A DNA stretch of 64,000 bases. Origin: Caulochytrium protostelioides (Eukaryota > Chytridiomycota > Caulochytriomycetes > Caulochytriales > Caulochytriaceae). Of this stretch, positions 1 to 10,500 are shown piece after piece; within the stretch, counting starts at the first letter, position 1; each line of letters begins with the position of its first letter. The stretch covers positions 62,001-126,000 of the forward strand of contig ML014115.1 in assembly GCA_003615045.1 (NCBI GenBank), given 5' to 3'. Below the pieces are notes generated by a model that searched no databases, was not told the origin of the DNA, and worked only from the letters and a program-made list of their open reading frames with translations. The translations under genes and the position numbers were made by a program.

Positions 1-1
1 G

Positions 2-1735
2 TTCCATATCCTCGAGAAAGTCGGCGAGGGCTCATATGGCCAGGTCGTGAAGGCCATGCATCTGCGCACGTCCACGGTGTGCGCTATAAAGATGATTCCG
101 ATTGAAAACGACTTAAACGAGTCCATCAAGGAGATTTCCATGATGATGGGCTGCGATTCAAACTATGTCGTCAACTTCTTCGGCTCGTATCTGAAGGACG
201 AACAGCTCTGGATCGTGATGGAGTACTGCGGCGCGGGCTCAGTCTCCGATATCATGAATCTGACGCGCCGGACGCTCTCGGAAGACCAGATCGCCACCAT
301 CTGCGTGATGGTGCTCCGCGGCCTTGTCTACTTGCACGAGCGCCGCAAGATCCACCGCGACATCAAGGCGGGCAACATCCTGCTGAACGTGCGCGGCGAG
401 GCCAAGCTGGCCGACTTTGGCGTCGCGGGCCAGCTCACCGACGCCATGTCCAAGCGCAACACGGTCATCGGCACGCCATTCTGGATGGCACCTGAAGTCA
501 TCCAGGAAGTCGGATATGGCACAGGCGCCGACATTTGGTCGCTGGGCATCACCTGCATCGAGATGGCCGAGGGCCGCCCGCCGTACTACAACATCCACCC
601 GATGCGGGCCATATTCATGATCCCCACGAAGCCGCCGCCCACGCTTGAGAACGCGGCCCGATTCTCGGGCCGTTTCCAGCAGTTCATTGCCCGGTGCCTC
701 ACCAAGAACCCGGCCGAGCGCCCGACCGCCGAGATGCTACTCTCGGACCCGTACATCGTCAACGCGCCGAATGCGTCGGTGCTGATGGAGACCGTGGCGA
801 TTGCGACGGACATGATCGCCAAGGGCGCGCTCGGTCGCAGCGACGAGGAGGACGAGGAGGACGACGAGGCCGACGACCGCGACGCGTCCGATGTCGACGA
901 GATGGGCGGAACGGGCACTATGCGTGTCGTGCCGTCGGCCGGCGGCGCCAGCGTCCCGAGCGGCAGCGGCGGCATCCGCGTGCGCAGCGCCAGCCCCCAT
1001 GCTGGCGCGCACGCCCTCGACGAGGAGCCCGTCCAGTATGACACGATGGTCCTGAACGGCGCGTCGGCCGGCAGCACGGTGCGCCGCGGCCACGGAACCG
1101 CCGTGGGCGGCGAGTTCGACACGATGCGCATCGTCGGCGACCACGGCGACGGCGAGCTTGTCGGCGACGAGGGCCCCGCCCTGCCGCGGAGCGACACGAT
1201 CATGGACACCCGCACGATCAGGCCGAGCCGGCCGTTCCGCCAGAATGTGAGCCAGCCCGAGATGGGCACGATCCGCGCGGTCCCGCACGGCAGCGGGACG
1301 GGCATGGGCGGCGCTGCCGGGAGCGGCGGCGTCGCTGGCAGCGGCGCCAGTCTGAACGGCTCGAACCCGGCGCTGAACCGTGCGGGCAGCAGCGGCAGCG
1401 TGATCGTCCACGGGTCGCCGTCGGGCACCGCGAAGCCGCGGATAGGGTCGTCGACGGGGCTGGCGGGCAGCGGCGTGCTGGCGCGCAAGCCGGGCGTCGT
1501 GCCGATCAAGTCAGATCGGTTTGCGCCGCCGGTCCGCGAAGATTTGGTGCACAACGCGGCGACGACCGTCGAAGAGCTCCAGCAGATCTTGCAGTCGATG
1601 GAGACTAATATGGAGCTCGAGCTGGAGCAGACGCGGCAGAAGTATGAGCGTAAGAAGGCGCCTGTGCTCTCGGCGCTGCGCGCCAAAGCTCGTGCGGGAT
1701 CCATGACGGCCATTGCTCAGGGCGGACGTGCTTAA
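2..1735 (+). CDS. MST/Hippo-type Ste20 kinase, 5'-truncated by window edge
   Basis: This is a serine/threonine kinase of the germinal-centre MST/Hippo (Krs) family, which phosphorylates NDR/LATS kinases together with MOB and SAV-type adaptors. The frame is already open at base 2 with FHILEKVGEGSYG, the glycine-rich loop, so the start codon and any N-terminal residues lie outside the window. The visible part is 577 residues. Motifs seen are CAIK (ATP lysine), IHRDIKAGN (catalytic Asp about residue 120), DFG at about 138, and the activation segment TVIGTPFWMAPE typical of Ste20 kinases. An acidic stretch follows (EEDEEDDEADD), then a linker with repeated DTM/GTM motifs. The C-terminus (from about 515) is a SARAH domain with TVEELQQIL and LEQTRQKYERKKAPVL. 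A SARAH domain plus TM motifs separates this gene from PAK and other Ste20 kinases. It is convergent with CAP, 286 bases away. Confidence 0.93.
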   Translation, partial: FHILEKVGEGSYGQVVKAMHLRTSTVCAIKMIPIENDLNESIKEISMMMGCDSNYVVNFFGSYLKDEQLWIVMEYCGAGSVSDIMNLTRRTLSEDQIATICVMVLRGLVYLHERRKIHRDIKAGNILLNVRGEAKLADFGVAGQLTDAMSKRNTVIGTPFWMAPEVIQEVGYGTGADIWSLGITCIEMAEGRPPYYNIHPMRAIFMIPTKPPPTLENAARFSGRFQQFIARCLTKNPAERPTAEMLLSDPYIVNAPNASVLMETVAIATDMIAKGALGRSDEEDEEDDEADDRDASDVDEMGGTGTMRVVPSAGGASVPSGSGGIRVRSASPHAGAHALDEEPVQYDTMVLNGASAGSTVRRGHGTAVGGEFDTMRIVGDHGDGELVGDEGPALPRSDTIMDTRTIRPSRPFRQNVSQPEMGTIRAVPHGSGTGMGGAAGSGGVAGSGASLNGSNPALNRAGSSGSVIVHGSPSGTAKPRIGSSTGLAGSGVLARKPGVVPIKSDRFAPPVREDLVHNAATTVEELQQILQSMETNMELELEQTRQKYERKKAPVLSALRAKARAGSMTAIAQGGRA

Positions 1736-2021
1736 ATGACAGCTGCGATGGCCCTCGCCGTCTGTTCGACGGTGTGTTTCCCACTTTTTGTTTTTTCTTT
1801 CTCATTCTAGATACGATGCCGCCCATACCCTTCACCCCCTTACGATAAGTCTTTCCCCTCACCATGGGAATCGCCGAATGATATTAATACTTGCAAACAA
1901 ACACACGTGCGCACACATGCATGCATGCTTCTGCGCCGATCATCCTGACTGGGATCAATCGCAATCATTCATTTAAGAAGCACTAGATCATGGAATAACA
2001 TCAGAAACACCGGGGAGATCA

Positions 2022-3446
2022 TCAGCCTTTGTGGACGACGGGCACGGTGAGGAGGTTGCCGTCGGCATCGATGGTGGTCTTGTACTGCTCGCAGACGGGC
2101 CGCTCGGCGTACTCGCCGTCGGCGCCCTGGATAAGCACGTTCATCTCGGAGCTCTTGGCGGTCAAGATCTGGACGTCCTTGTTGGCTTGGCTGATGTAGA
2201 GCTGGAGCCCGTCGGTCTTGTCGATGTTGACAGTCGGCGCGATGCCGTTGATCTGGATCTGGCACGACTTGCAGTTGATCGTCTCGACGGTGGAGAGCAC
2301 GTTCTCCACGACGAGGCCGACCTTGCGCGAGCCGTCGAGGATCACCGCGTTGACCTTGCCGCGGACCTGCACCGTCGAGTTCTGGCAGCCGAAGATGTAC
2401 ACGGTCTGGTTGATCTCGGCATTCTCGACGACAATGTCGTTATTGTTGACCTGGTGCTCGATCAGCCACTTGTTACCCTCCAGCCTGAACACGGGCGGCT
2501 TCTTGGCAGCCGCGGCCGCCGCGGCCGAGGGCGCGCTCGCCGTCACGCCGCCGGCCGACTCCTCGCGGGCCTTGACCACGCTCGAGCCGCGCAGCTCGGG
2601 GTTCTTGTGGGTCATCTGCTCGGGCGCGACCTTCTTGAGACCGGCGGTCACGTTGGCGCCGAGACCCGAGAGGAAGCCGGCGACCGCAGGCACGGCGGCG
2701 CCGACGGCGCTGGAAGCCGTCTGGGCGGCAGACGCGGCGGCGACCTGGGCAGCGTGCGCAGCCTGGGCCACGCCACCTGCGGGGTTCCACGTGAGCCCCG
2801 TCGTGTGCGTCTGCTTCACGTAGGCCTGCAGCTCCTCGAGGAACTCAACGTACGCATTGACCCACTCGACATGCTTGGGCTCCTTCTCCTTCTGCTCCTT
2901 GATGACGCGGTTCGCATAGAACTGCGCGGAGGACTTCATTTCGCCGACGTAGGGCGCGGGCGCGGGCTCGATGATGACCCAGCCGAGGGCGCCGATGCCG
3001 TCGGCGACCGCCGAGAGATGGAAGAAGTGCGGCGAGGCGCGGTTTTGGTCCTTCAGCGCGATCACGCGCTCGATGGCCGACTGGATCGGCTTCAGCAGCG
3101 TCGGCATCTCGGTCGGCCCCGGCTTCTTGCTGGCGCTCGCCGTCGCGATCAGGTGGCGCTGCGCCGTCACGCCCTGCGCCACGGCAGCCGCCTGCTCCGC
3201 CACGAGGCCGCCGATCTGTTGGCTCAGGGTCTGGTACGTCTGGTACGCGCCGGTCAGCAGCGCATCGAAGCCTGCAGCCGCGCTGCCGCTCGCAGGCGCC
3301 GCCTGCGCATGGGCGGCCGCGGAAACGCTGCCGCTGCCGCTGCTGCTCGCCGGGCCCGTCCCGACGGCGGCGACGCCGCCGCGGCGAGCGAGTTCTTCCA
3401 AGCGCGCCGTAGCGGCTTCCAGACGCTTCAGAATAGCGGCTTCCAT
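2022..3446 (-). CDS. Cyclase-associated protein (CAP/Srv2)
   Basis: CAP recycles actin monomers from cofilin and promotes nucleotide exchange; in fungi its N-terminus also binds adenylyl cyclase. The 474-residue protein starts at the ATG at 3446 (MEAAILKRLEAATARLEELA), which is the family's N-terminal RLE coiled coil. The open frame continues upstream to 3500, but that part is not family-like. Next come a helical folded domain, a WH2-like segment (GLKKVAPEQMTHKNPELR), and a C-terminal beta-helical CARP domain beginning near NKWLIEHQ with INCKSCQIQINGIAPTVNID and KSSEMNVLIQGADGEY. Length is close to the usual 450-550. The polyproline tract that normally precedes WH2 is absent and replaced by an Ala-rich linker. 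No intron is needed. Confidence 0.95.
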   Translation of the reverse strand: MEAAILKRLEAATARLEELARRGGVAAVGTGPASSSGSGSVSAAAHAQAAPASGSAAAGFDALLTGAYQTYQTLSQQIGGLVAEQAAAVAQGVTAQRHLIATASASKKPGPTEMPTLLKPIQSAIERVIALKDQNRASPHFFHLSAVADGIGALGWVIIEPAPAPYVGEMKSSAQFYANRVIKEQKEKEPKHVEWVNAYVEFLEELQAYVKQTHTTGLTWNPAGGVAQAAHAAQVAAASAAQTASSAVGAAVPAVAGFLSGLGANVTAGLKKVAPEQMTHKNPELRGSSVVKAREESAGGVTASAPSAAAAAAAKKPPVFRLEGNKWLIEHQVNNNDIVVENAEINQTVYIFGCQNSTVQVRGKVNAVILDGSRKVGLVVENVLSTVETINCKSCQIQINGIAPTVNIDKTDGLQLYISQANKDVQILTAKSSEMNVLIQGADGEYAERPVCEQYKTTIDADGNLLTVPVVHKG

Positions 3447-4329
3447 GGTCGTCGGTGGATGAGAGGATGAAGGTACGATCTGGAATGGGTGATCGAGCAA
3501 GAATAAAAAAAGAAGGTCAGAAGAGAGTCGAGAATCGAAACGAAGAGAGAGTCACGAGTTGTGCACGTAGCGGGCTAGCGATTTGGAATAAAGGTGAACG
3601 TCGAAAGCGGGGACATGCTTCAGGGTTCACGACGTCCTTCTCCTTGTGATGCAGCACCCATCGATCTAGATCAATGACAAGACCTGCGCCTCCATCGGAG
3701 GGCCGTCCTGTTATTGACCGAGCGTGACGCGAGCACGCGGTGTCATGACCCGTGGGTTGGCCCGTGGTCCCGGCGATGCGGCGACGAGTGGTGGGACGGC
3801 TCGCTAGGCACGCCCCCTGAACGGGCGATCGCAGTCGCTGGACACCACCCGCCAACAGAAAAAAAGGGACATGGGCGCCGCAGCGCGCCACGGACGTCAT
3901 TGGGGCGGCGCCAGTCAATGTGCGGGGCGGCGCCATCACTTTGCGGATTCGCATCTCTTAGCGTTCTTATTATCGTTTGGTTGTATTATGTCCATTGGCG
4001 TCTGATGCGCCCATGGCTTAGAATGACCTCGAACAATGCGGCAGTATTTTGGCATGGCTTGTGGCCAACCCGCGTGCTGATCGGACCTTCTCAATGACCT
4101 CGTGCAGGCCGCTTGCATGCGACAGCATGCTGTTTGCGCTTACTAGCGCGTTGTGAGTATGTCGGCCTGAGACAGTCTCCTTGCACGAATGATGTCCATC
4201 AGCAAGCCGTGGTTCTCGCGGCCAGCAGGCCTATCACACATGATTGTGGATATGCCAACGAAGTGGTTGATGGTCGACGTCAACACTTGCTTGTTTTCCT
4301 GTCTGCACCTCTTTGTTCGACGCTGTGGA

Positions 4330-4421
4330 TTCCGATTGCTTCGATGAGGCGCCCCCCGCCTCCGCAACTCCCTGCCGCGCCCCCCAGTTTCCATCCGATT
4401 CGACCCGACTCGGTGCCTTTC
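4330..4421 (+). promoter_or_regulatory. Candidate heat-shock elements (step/gap type)
   Basis: TTC units occur at 4330 and 4340, and again at 4389, 4399 and 4419, so they are spaced by 10 or 20 bases. This is the periodicity of gap- and step-type HSF sites (nTTCn repeated on one face of the helix). They lie about 100-190 bases upstream of the Hsp20 TATA box. A perfect nGAAnnTTCn array is not seen. The assignment rests on spacing plus the heat-shock gene downstream. Confidence 0.4.
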
Positions 4422-4517
4422 CGTGTGGAAGGGGATCGTGCGCCACAGACCCCTTCACGCTTCCACGTGTGATCGAGGCGCCGATCATAGTATGGATACG
4501 AAGCGGATGCGCTCAAG

Positions 4518-4525
4518 TATAAAAG
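4518..4525 (+). promoter_or_regulatory. TATA box of Hsp20
   Basis: TATAAAAG occurs 229 bases upstream of the Hsp20 ATG. Transcription would start about 30 bases downstream, giving a 5' leader near 200 bases that is rich in CT and CTCT runs. Confidence 0.6.
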
Positions 4526-4746
4526 CTCACCGGGTTGCGAAGTTGCTGGACGCGACGACGATCCTTGACCGACTCCGTCACCACCACCACTGATCATTGC
4601 TTCTTCGCTATCAGCTTTGCTTGCTCTCTCACTCTCTCACCACCGCTTTTTTTCAGCGCTCTCATCGATCACCGTCAACTTTGCTCCGCATCACACGCAC
4701 GCTTCACTTTCCGCAGCAAGTACCGCCATCAGTCAACGCTGTAGCC

Positions 4747-5313
4747 ATGTTCTACAACGCCATGACGCCCTTCAACCTGCTCGACGCTATGCTTGCGGCG
4801 TCGCAGGAGCACCCCCACCAGCAGCTGACTAAGTCGGCACGCTCGAACGGCCGCAACAACAAGCCAGAACATCGCCGGCTGGCTGACCAGCCGGCGGTCG
4901 ACGTCACCGAGACCAACGAACAGGTCACGCTGCTCATCAACCTGCCCGGCCTGACGCGCGACCAGGTCACTATCGACTTTGACTCGGCCCGCAACCACCT
5001 CAACGTGGGCTATGCCGGGTCCTCTGACACCTCGGTCAAGAACGATGACGACGAGGTCAACCACATTGAAGAAGATGACAAGCCTTCCGAGCAAGCCGTC
5101 TCGACCGATAGGAAGGGCAACGATGACGAGTCCAAGACATCGTGGACGCGGCTGTACCGCGAGCGTCCCGACTACACGGGCTTCTCGCGCACGTTTGCTT
5201 TCCAGGACCCGATGGACGTCGAGAAGGCCAGCGCGTCGATGGAGAACGGCGTGTTGACACTGACGATCCCCAAGCTGGTGGACAAGAAGACGGCTCGCAT
5301 CACCATTCGCTAA
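4747..5313 (+). CDS. Small heat shock protein (Hsp20/alpha-crystallin)
   Basis: This ATP-independent chaperone holds unfolding proteins in large oligomers in the cytosol. The 188-residue product starts at the first ATG (MFYNAMTPFNLLDAML), after a leader that is open in frame but lacks ATG. The alpha-crystallin domain begins near PAVDVTETNEQVTLLINLPG and ends with SASMENGVLTLTIPK. The C-terminal ITI tripeptide is the I-x-I motif used for oligomer contacts. A charged insertion of about 45 residues (around NDDDEVNHIEEDDKPSEQ) splits the domain before FSRTFAF, as in several fungal Hsp20 proteins. Upstream TATA and TTC repeats suggest heat induction. Confidence 0.93.
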   Translation: MFYNAMTPFNLLDAMLAASQEHPHQQLTKSARSNGRNNKPEHRRLADQPAVDVTETNEQVTLLINLPGLTRDQVTIDFDSARNHLNVGYAGSSDTSVKNDDDEVNHIEEDDKPSEQAVSTDRKGNDDESKTSWTRLYRERPDYTGFSRTFAFQDPMDVEKASASMENGVLTLTIPKLVDKKTARITIR

Positions 5314-7579
5314 GTCGGTACAGGGGTCGCCTCAAACCATCATTGATATCCACCCTCTTCCTATGGGCCTTCCATGATATGTAGTGTATATATATATTCT
5401 TTTGATTATTTTGATATTCAGTCTAACTTCATGGATCAGTCTGTTGCACTTTTGTAAAGCCTGCTTATATTATGGGTATATTGAGTCAAGGCGCTCACCA
5501 CGCCCTCGGTGGTGGACCCCAGGGGTTCCCCGCGAGGCAGACGCGCATTCGGTTCAGTGTCGGATGACTTTGCCGACCTTGGACTGCAATGGGGTTTGCA
5601 CGGGGTTGCGGCACAACGCCTCCGGCGCCGCCCGTGGAGGCCACGTCGCCAGATGTCAAGGTGGCGCGATGCTCAGCGGACGATCGCCCCGACGCTGGAC
5701 GGCAGCGGGTCGACGTGATCTCGCCGTCGAAAAGAACCGGGCGACGCGGCCGTATAGGCGAACCTGCCGTTGGGCGTCGCCGGGTCAGCACTGGAGCAGC
5801 GCAGCCTGCCCAAAGCTTTCTGAGTGGCCGCCGAGCAGGCGCGCAGGGCTCACCGCTCGCGGTCCCAGACGGCCGGCAGAGTGCTGCGTGACGGTCGGGG
5901 CCGTTGCTTTCACAGACCGGAATGACGGCTGCCTGGCGCCCATGGCCTCCAAACCCCCCCATGGCCTCCAAGGGTCGCTGGTGGTTCCCTCCCGCTAAAA
6001 GCTCTAATCGATCTATTTGATCGATCAGTGCGATACGTGTTCGAAAGAGAGAGAAAGAGTTGGACAGTGAGCGCTGAGATGTTCAGCATCGATGGGGGAC
6101 ACCTTCCTGGCCGGCAGCAAGGCTAACGCTGGATCGTACGTGCGGAGAACGCACGACGCGGAAAGCGACCATGGACGTCTGCAGATGCTACATGGACTGG
6201 GCGATGGGGCCCTTTTATGCGTACAGCGGTGCTGTCGAGCCAGGACGCGGTGCCTCTCGCGAATCCTGTTCTGAAGCAGCCTCACATCGCCAACCTCTAC
6301 CGTCATCCAGATTTCCACCGAAATGGACGGGCCAACCTCCGGATGTGCCGGTCAGTCCGGTCAGTCCGACTCGACTCATTCGAATCCGAAACCCGTTTCG
6401 CCACTGACCGCAAGGCCGGCCGCCTTGCCTGCCAGCAAGGCAAGGCCATTAAGGAAGGAAAGTTTCGGATACTTTGTGGAACGTGGCTTCCTGCCAGAAC
6501 TTGCCCCGAGCCTGAGCGCATCAAGCCAACAAGTTCAAAGAATGTTTGGACACCAATAATCATAGCTGCGGCCAAGTGGCTTCGTGCGGCCAAATCTCCA
6601 TCTCTCGACAATTTTTGGACACGGTGTATGCTCCATTCAAGCAGCGATTAAAGCAACACTCATTCAAAGATGACCAAGCCCCCGTCCCGCCCCTGGTTCT
6701 TCTACACATCGCGTTGAGCCAGTTCTGTACGTCACCCCTGAGTAATATCGTCAGCTTGTTCTAATACCAGAGGCTGCTTTCAGCCAATACTTCCCTCCAA
6801 ACATATGCCGAGAACACGAACAATCTGTACGGACATATGTGGACGTTGGTAGACCGTCGTTTGCGCATTGCAGATGTTATACATGACATGGCGGCCTTCT
6901 GGTGGCTTCTCTAGTTTTTCGTCTTGAAAGGCATCGATTACGTACCCATCAAAGCTTATTACAAGCGCTCAATTCCAAGCTGGCTCGCATCACGTTGAGC
7001 AATAGCGATATCGTATTCTGCCGTAGCTTGGGTCGTAACCCTCATCACGCTTATGTGTTCTCTCGACAGCGCTATGCCGCATCCCCGGCAAGCTCATCCG
7101 ACGATGGACCTAATGCGCTACTGTCTCCGTGGGGACACCTGGGGTACACCAAGGAGGGTACGGTGTTCGTGTTAGGTAAGGAGGGACCTATATATGTGAG
7201 CATATGTTTGTTCTCTGCCCCAAGTCACAACAGTTACATTCCCTGTTTTAATCACCCGCTCGGTTGTTACCCAGTCGGCAGGACCGATAACAGCGGCAAC
7301 GTCAGCGTTCCCGCGAAGCACCATCGATCAGCCCCTCAAAGACGCTGAAGCTGCGCAACTCACTGGATAGTCCGCGCGTGTGGTGTGAGGCGAGCTCGCT
7401 CCGAAAAGCTTCACACGGTGCCATCCATTTATAGGCATCACATGTCCCGCTTGTCGATGGCCTGCGATGCATCAGTGAATTGGCAAACGCTTCCCATCAT
7501 CTCGGAAAATAGCAGGGTATGAATGAGGAATCGAAAAAGCGAATGAGATAGGAGCGCAGCAAAGATCTAGAGAACAAAT
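5314..7579. other. Gene-poor spacer, partly lower GC
   Basis: No supported gene. The first 100 bases after Hsp20 are AT-rich (including tatatatatat-like sequence near 5390) and probably hold its polyadenylation region. From about 6450 to 7570 the sequence is visibly less GC-rich than the flanking genes. Open frames here, such as the one at 6902-7348, have no recognisable domain and codon use unlike the neighbours. A perfect 9-bp stem with a 7-base loop lies at 6422-6446. Confidence 0.5.
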
Positions 7580-10500
7580 CTAGCTCGCGCGGACTAGTTC
7601 GAGGACCTCCAGGATCAGACCGGTGCTCCAGGCCTGCGAAGGACAGCTCCCCGAGCAGAAAGTGCCGTCGCGGTTGGTCAGCTCCGGCAGGCCCGCATAC
7701 AGCGGGATCGTCGCAAAGAACTCGGCGTACGCCCGCAGACGCTCGCGCACGTAGGCCTGCGTCTCGGCACGGATGGCCGAGTCGGTCTGGCGCTCATAGC
7801 CGAAGCGCCAATACGCCCGCAAGAAGGCGCCCATCACCCAGACCCACTCAGGGCCCTGGTGGTAGTTCCAGCCCTGGGCGACGCTCATGTCGGTGCCGTC
7901 GTCGCTGTTGTTGTAGTAGCCGCGGTACTTGGGATGCAGGGGCGTGAGCGTGCGGGCGCCGAGGGGCCCGGCGAGCTGCGCGCGGCCCAGCTGCAGGCAC
8001 TGCCACGCGTGCTGCGGGTCGAACAGCTCGGGCGCGAGGTACATCGACACGAACAGGTTCGGCCGGAAGCAGAACTCCTGCTCGGGGTCGTCTTTGCACA
8101 TCACGACGTCCTTGTAGATGGTGCGCTGTCGAATCAGGTCTTCGCGGCCCGTGTGGTCGGGGCCGGAGGCCGGGATAAAGAAGTGTGGCTCGAAGTGCGA
8201 CTTGATCTGCTCGTACCACGCGGTCAGCGGCACCGTCGCACCGTCGGGCAGCACGACATCGGTCCACGGCCAGTGCGGGGTGTGCCCGATGACCTTGGTC
8301 GTGATCCAGCGGAGGGTGCTTGCGCTGAGGCCGACAATCTCGACGTCTGCGCCGTGGCGGCTCGTCGCGGGGATCCCGCGGTTGCCCGCCTTTTCGCTGC
8401 TGCCCATCTTGTCCATCCACGTGCCGCAGTTGTGGCGCGAGCCGCCGTAGACGAAGCCTGTTTCGGGGTCGGTGCCGATGTGCAGCTCGAAGCCCTCGTG
8501 GCTCATCGACGAATCGAGCTGCGGGCCCGCGCGGTACTCGCGGAAGTGGACGCCGCGGCGGTGGCGCTCGAGGATCTCGTACACAATCTCGGCGACGGTG
8601 TTGCGCGTCGTGAACGCCTGCGCGGGTTCAATGCCCGTGTCGGTGCGCACGCCGCCGTCTCCCTCGTCGTAGCCCGAGCCGTCATGGTACTGCGTGTCTT
8701 GCGCGGGCACGCGGCCGTCCTGACGGAACGTCTCCGAGCGGTAGCGGTGCATGACCGGGAACCGCCGCGGGACGGCGACACCGAGCAAGGCGAGGCCCTC
8801 GGGCGCGCGCTCACAGTACATCTGCAGGCACTGGAGCCACCACCACGCGGCGTCGCGCGCGTTGTAGCGACAGTTCCACCCGGAGTCGAGCAGATTCGGG
8901 ATCTGGCCGTGGCGCACGGTCGCGGCAAATGCGAGCAGGTGTGTGCGCGCCCGGTCATAGTAGCCCGGCACGAGAAAGAGGCCCGGAATCGCGATGAAGA
9001 TGTCGCGGCCCCAGCAGCGCATGAAAGAGCCGCTGAAGTGCGGCAGGCCCGCGGCGAGCGAGGCCTTCGTCAGCTCCGCCGGGATCGTGCCGGCCATGGC
9101 GGCCCAGAACTCGGGGCGCGCGAGCTGCGCCGACGCAGACGCGCCGCTCAGCTGGACCGCCGTCAACAGGCACGCGCGCACGAGCGTCGTATAGTCGCCG
9201 CCGCGCGCGACCGCAGCTGCTTGCTCGGTCAGGGCATACACGCGGCGGTGCAGCACGTGAGTGACCAGCATCACCAGGCGCGCGAGGCCCATAAAGCACA
9301 GATTGTGCGACATGGTCGTCTGCAGGCGCTGCGTCTCGCCTTTCAACCAGGCCATGTAGGGCCGGATCGTGGGCCAGCGCTCGGCGTAAGGTGTGAGACG
9401 GCCATGCATCCAGTCGAGAAGCCAGTGGCCGTTGCGCACGTTCCACACGAGCGGCGCGTGGCCGTCATCGTTGTACTTGACAATGCGGCGGATTGCGTCG
9501 TACAGACCCTGCATGCCGGCATACTCGAACCGGCCCGCGCCAGGCACGTCGTACGTCTCCATCCCAGTCGCGTCCCGCTCTTCGCCGTCGCCGCGGTACA
9601 GCGCGATATTGAGCTCCTCCAGCCCCAAGGCCGCCACTGCTTGCGCCAGCGGTGCGGCTGCACTGTCGGCGTCCGGAATCGCGTCATTCTCAAAATCGAG
9701 CGCTAGCAGCGGCAGGCTCGTCAGGACGGGTACAGCGGGGCGCGTGATGTGGAACAGCACGATGCCCGCCTTGTTGAACGTCTCGGTGATCTCGAGGCGG
9801 CCGTCCGAGAACGAGATCCAGTCGGGGCACTGGTCGGGGTACTCGGCGAACGCCATGGGCACGACGCCAAAGTAGCCCGTGGGCGCGCTGCCCGGCGGCG
9901 TCTGCGGGCCCGTCGCCGACGCTTGCTTCGTGTCGAGGCTCGCCGCATACATGAACTCGAGATGACCGTTCAACTCAGGCAGGTCCATGGCTGACAGTAC
10001 CGCCGGCTTGACGTGCATGGCGTCGGCGTCGGCGGCAACGGCGGTGGCGGCGGCCGAGGCCAAGGCGTTGACGCCCGCGGCCGACATGACGGCGAGCCCG
10101 GCGCGAGAGTACTGCGTACGCGCCACCAGGAGAAAGCTTGCGTTGGTGAGGAGATTGTGGCGCTCAATCAGCACAAAGCCGTTGCGCGCGTGGACAGAGA
10201 CGCGGGCATAGTTCTCACGGCACGCACGGGCATGGACCTGGTTCATCACGCGGCGCGCGGGGCCCATCGCCATCGCGTTGAGGGGGTACTTGCGCGTCTT
10301 TTCGTTAACTAGGTCCAGCAGCTTAGGAAAGACCTGGTCGTACCCGAGGACGCTGCCGACGGCGGCGGCGGTCATGCCGATCACGGCCGCGTGGGGCAGG
10401 CTGTGACCCGGGGTGAACTCTTCGGCGGGCATGTGGTTGTCGTGTGTGCAATCCATAAAGATGCAGTGCAGGTTGCGCGCCGTGGGCGTCACGACGGCGC

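Larger units (their letters stand above)
3447..4746. other. Divergent intergenic region between CAP and Hsp20
   Basis: No supported gene lies here; the small open frames have no family features. The stretch must contain the promoters of CAP (leftward) and Hsp20 (rightward). The Hsp20 side holds TTC repeats and a TATA box, listed separately. The CAP side has purine-rich A tracts near 3500, seen as a pyrimidine-rich tract on the coding strand. Confidence 0.6.

Noticed and set aside
6422-6446. 9-bp hairpin as a regulatory RNA or terminator
   Set aside because: A single perfect stem in eukaryotic spacer DNA, with no U-run or gene end nearby, is not enough evidence.
7859-9706. 615-codon plus-strand open frame inside the debranching enzyme gene
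   Set aside because: It is the complement of a confirmed coding region; the translation is Arg/Val/Ala-rich without motifs.
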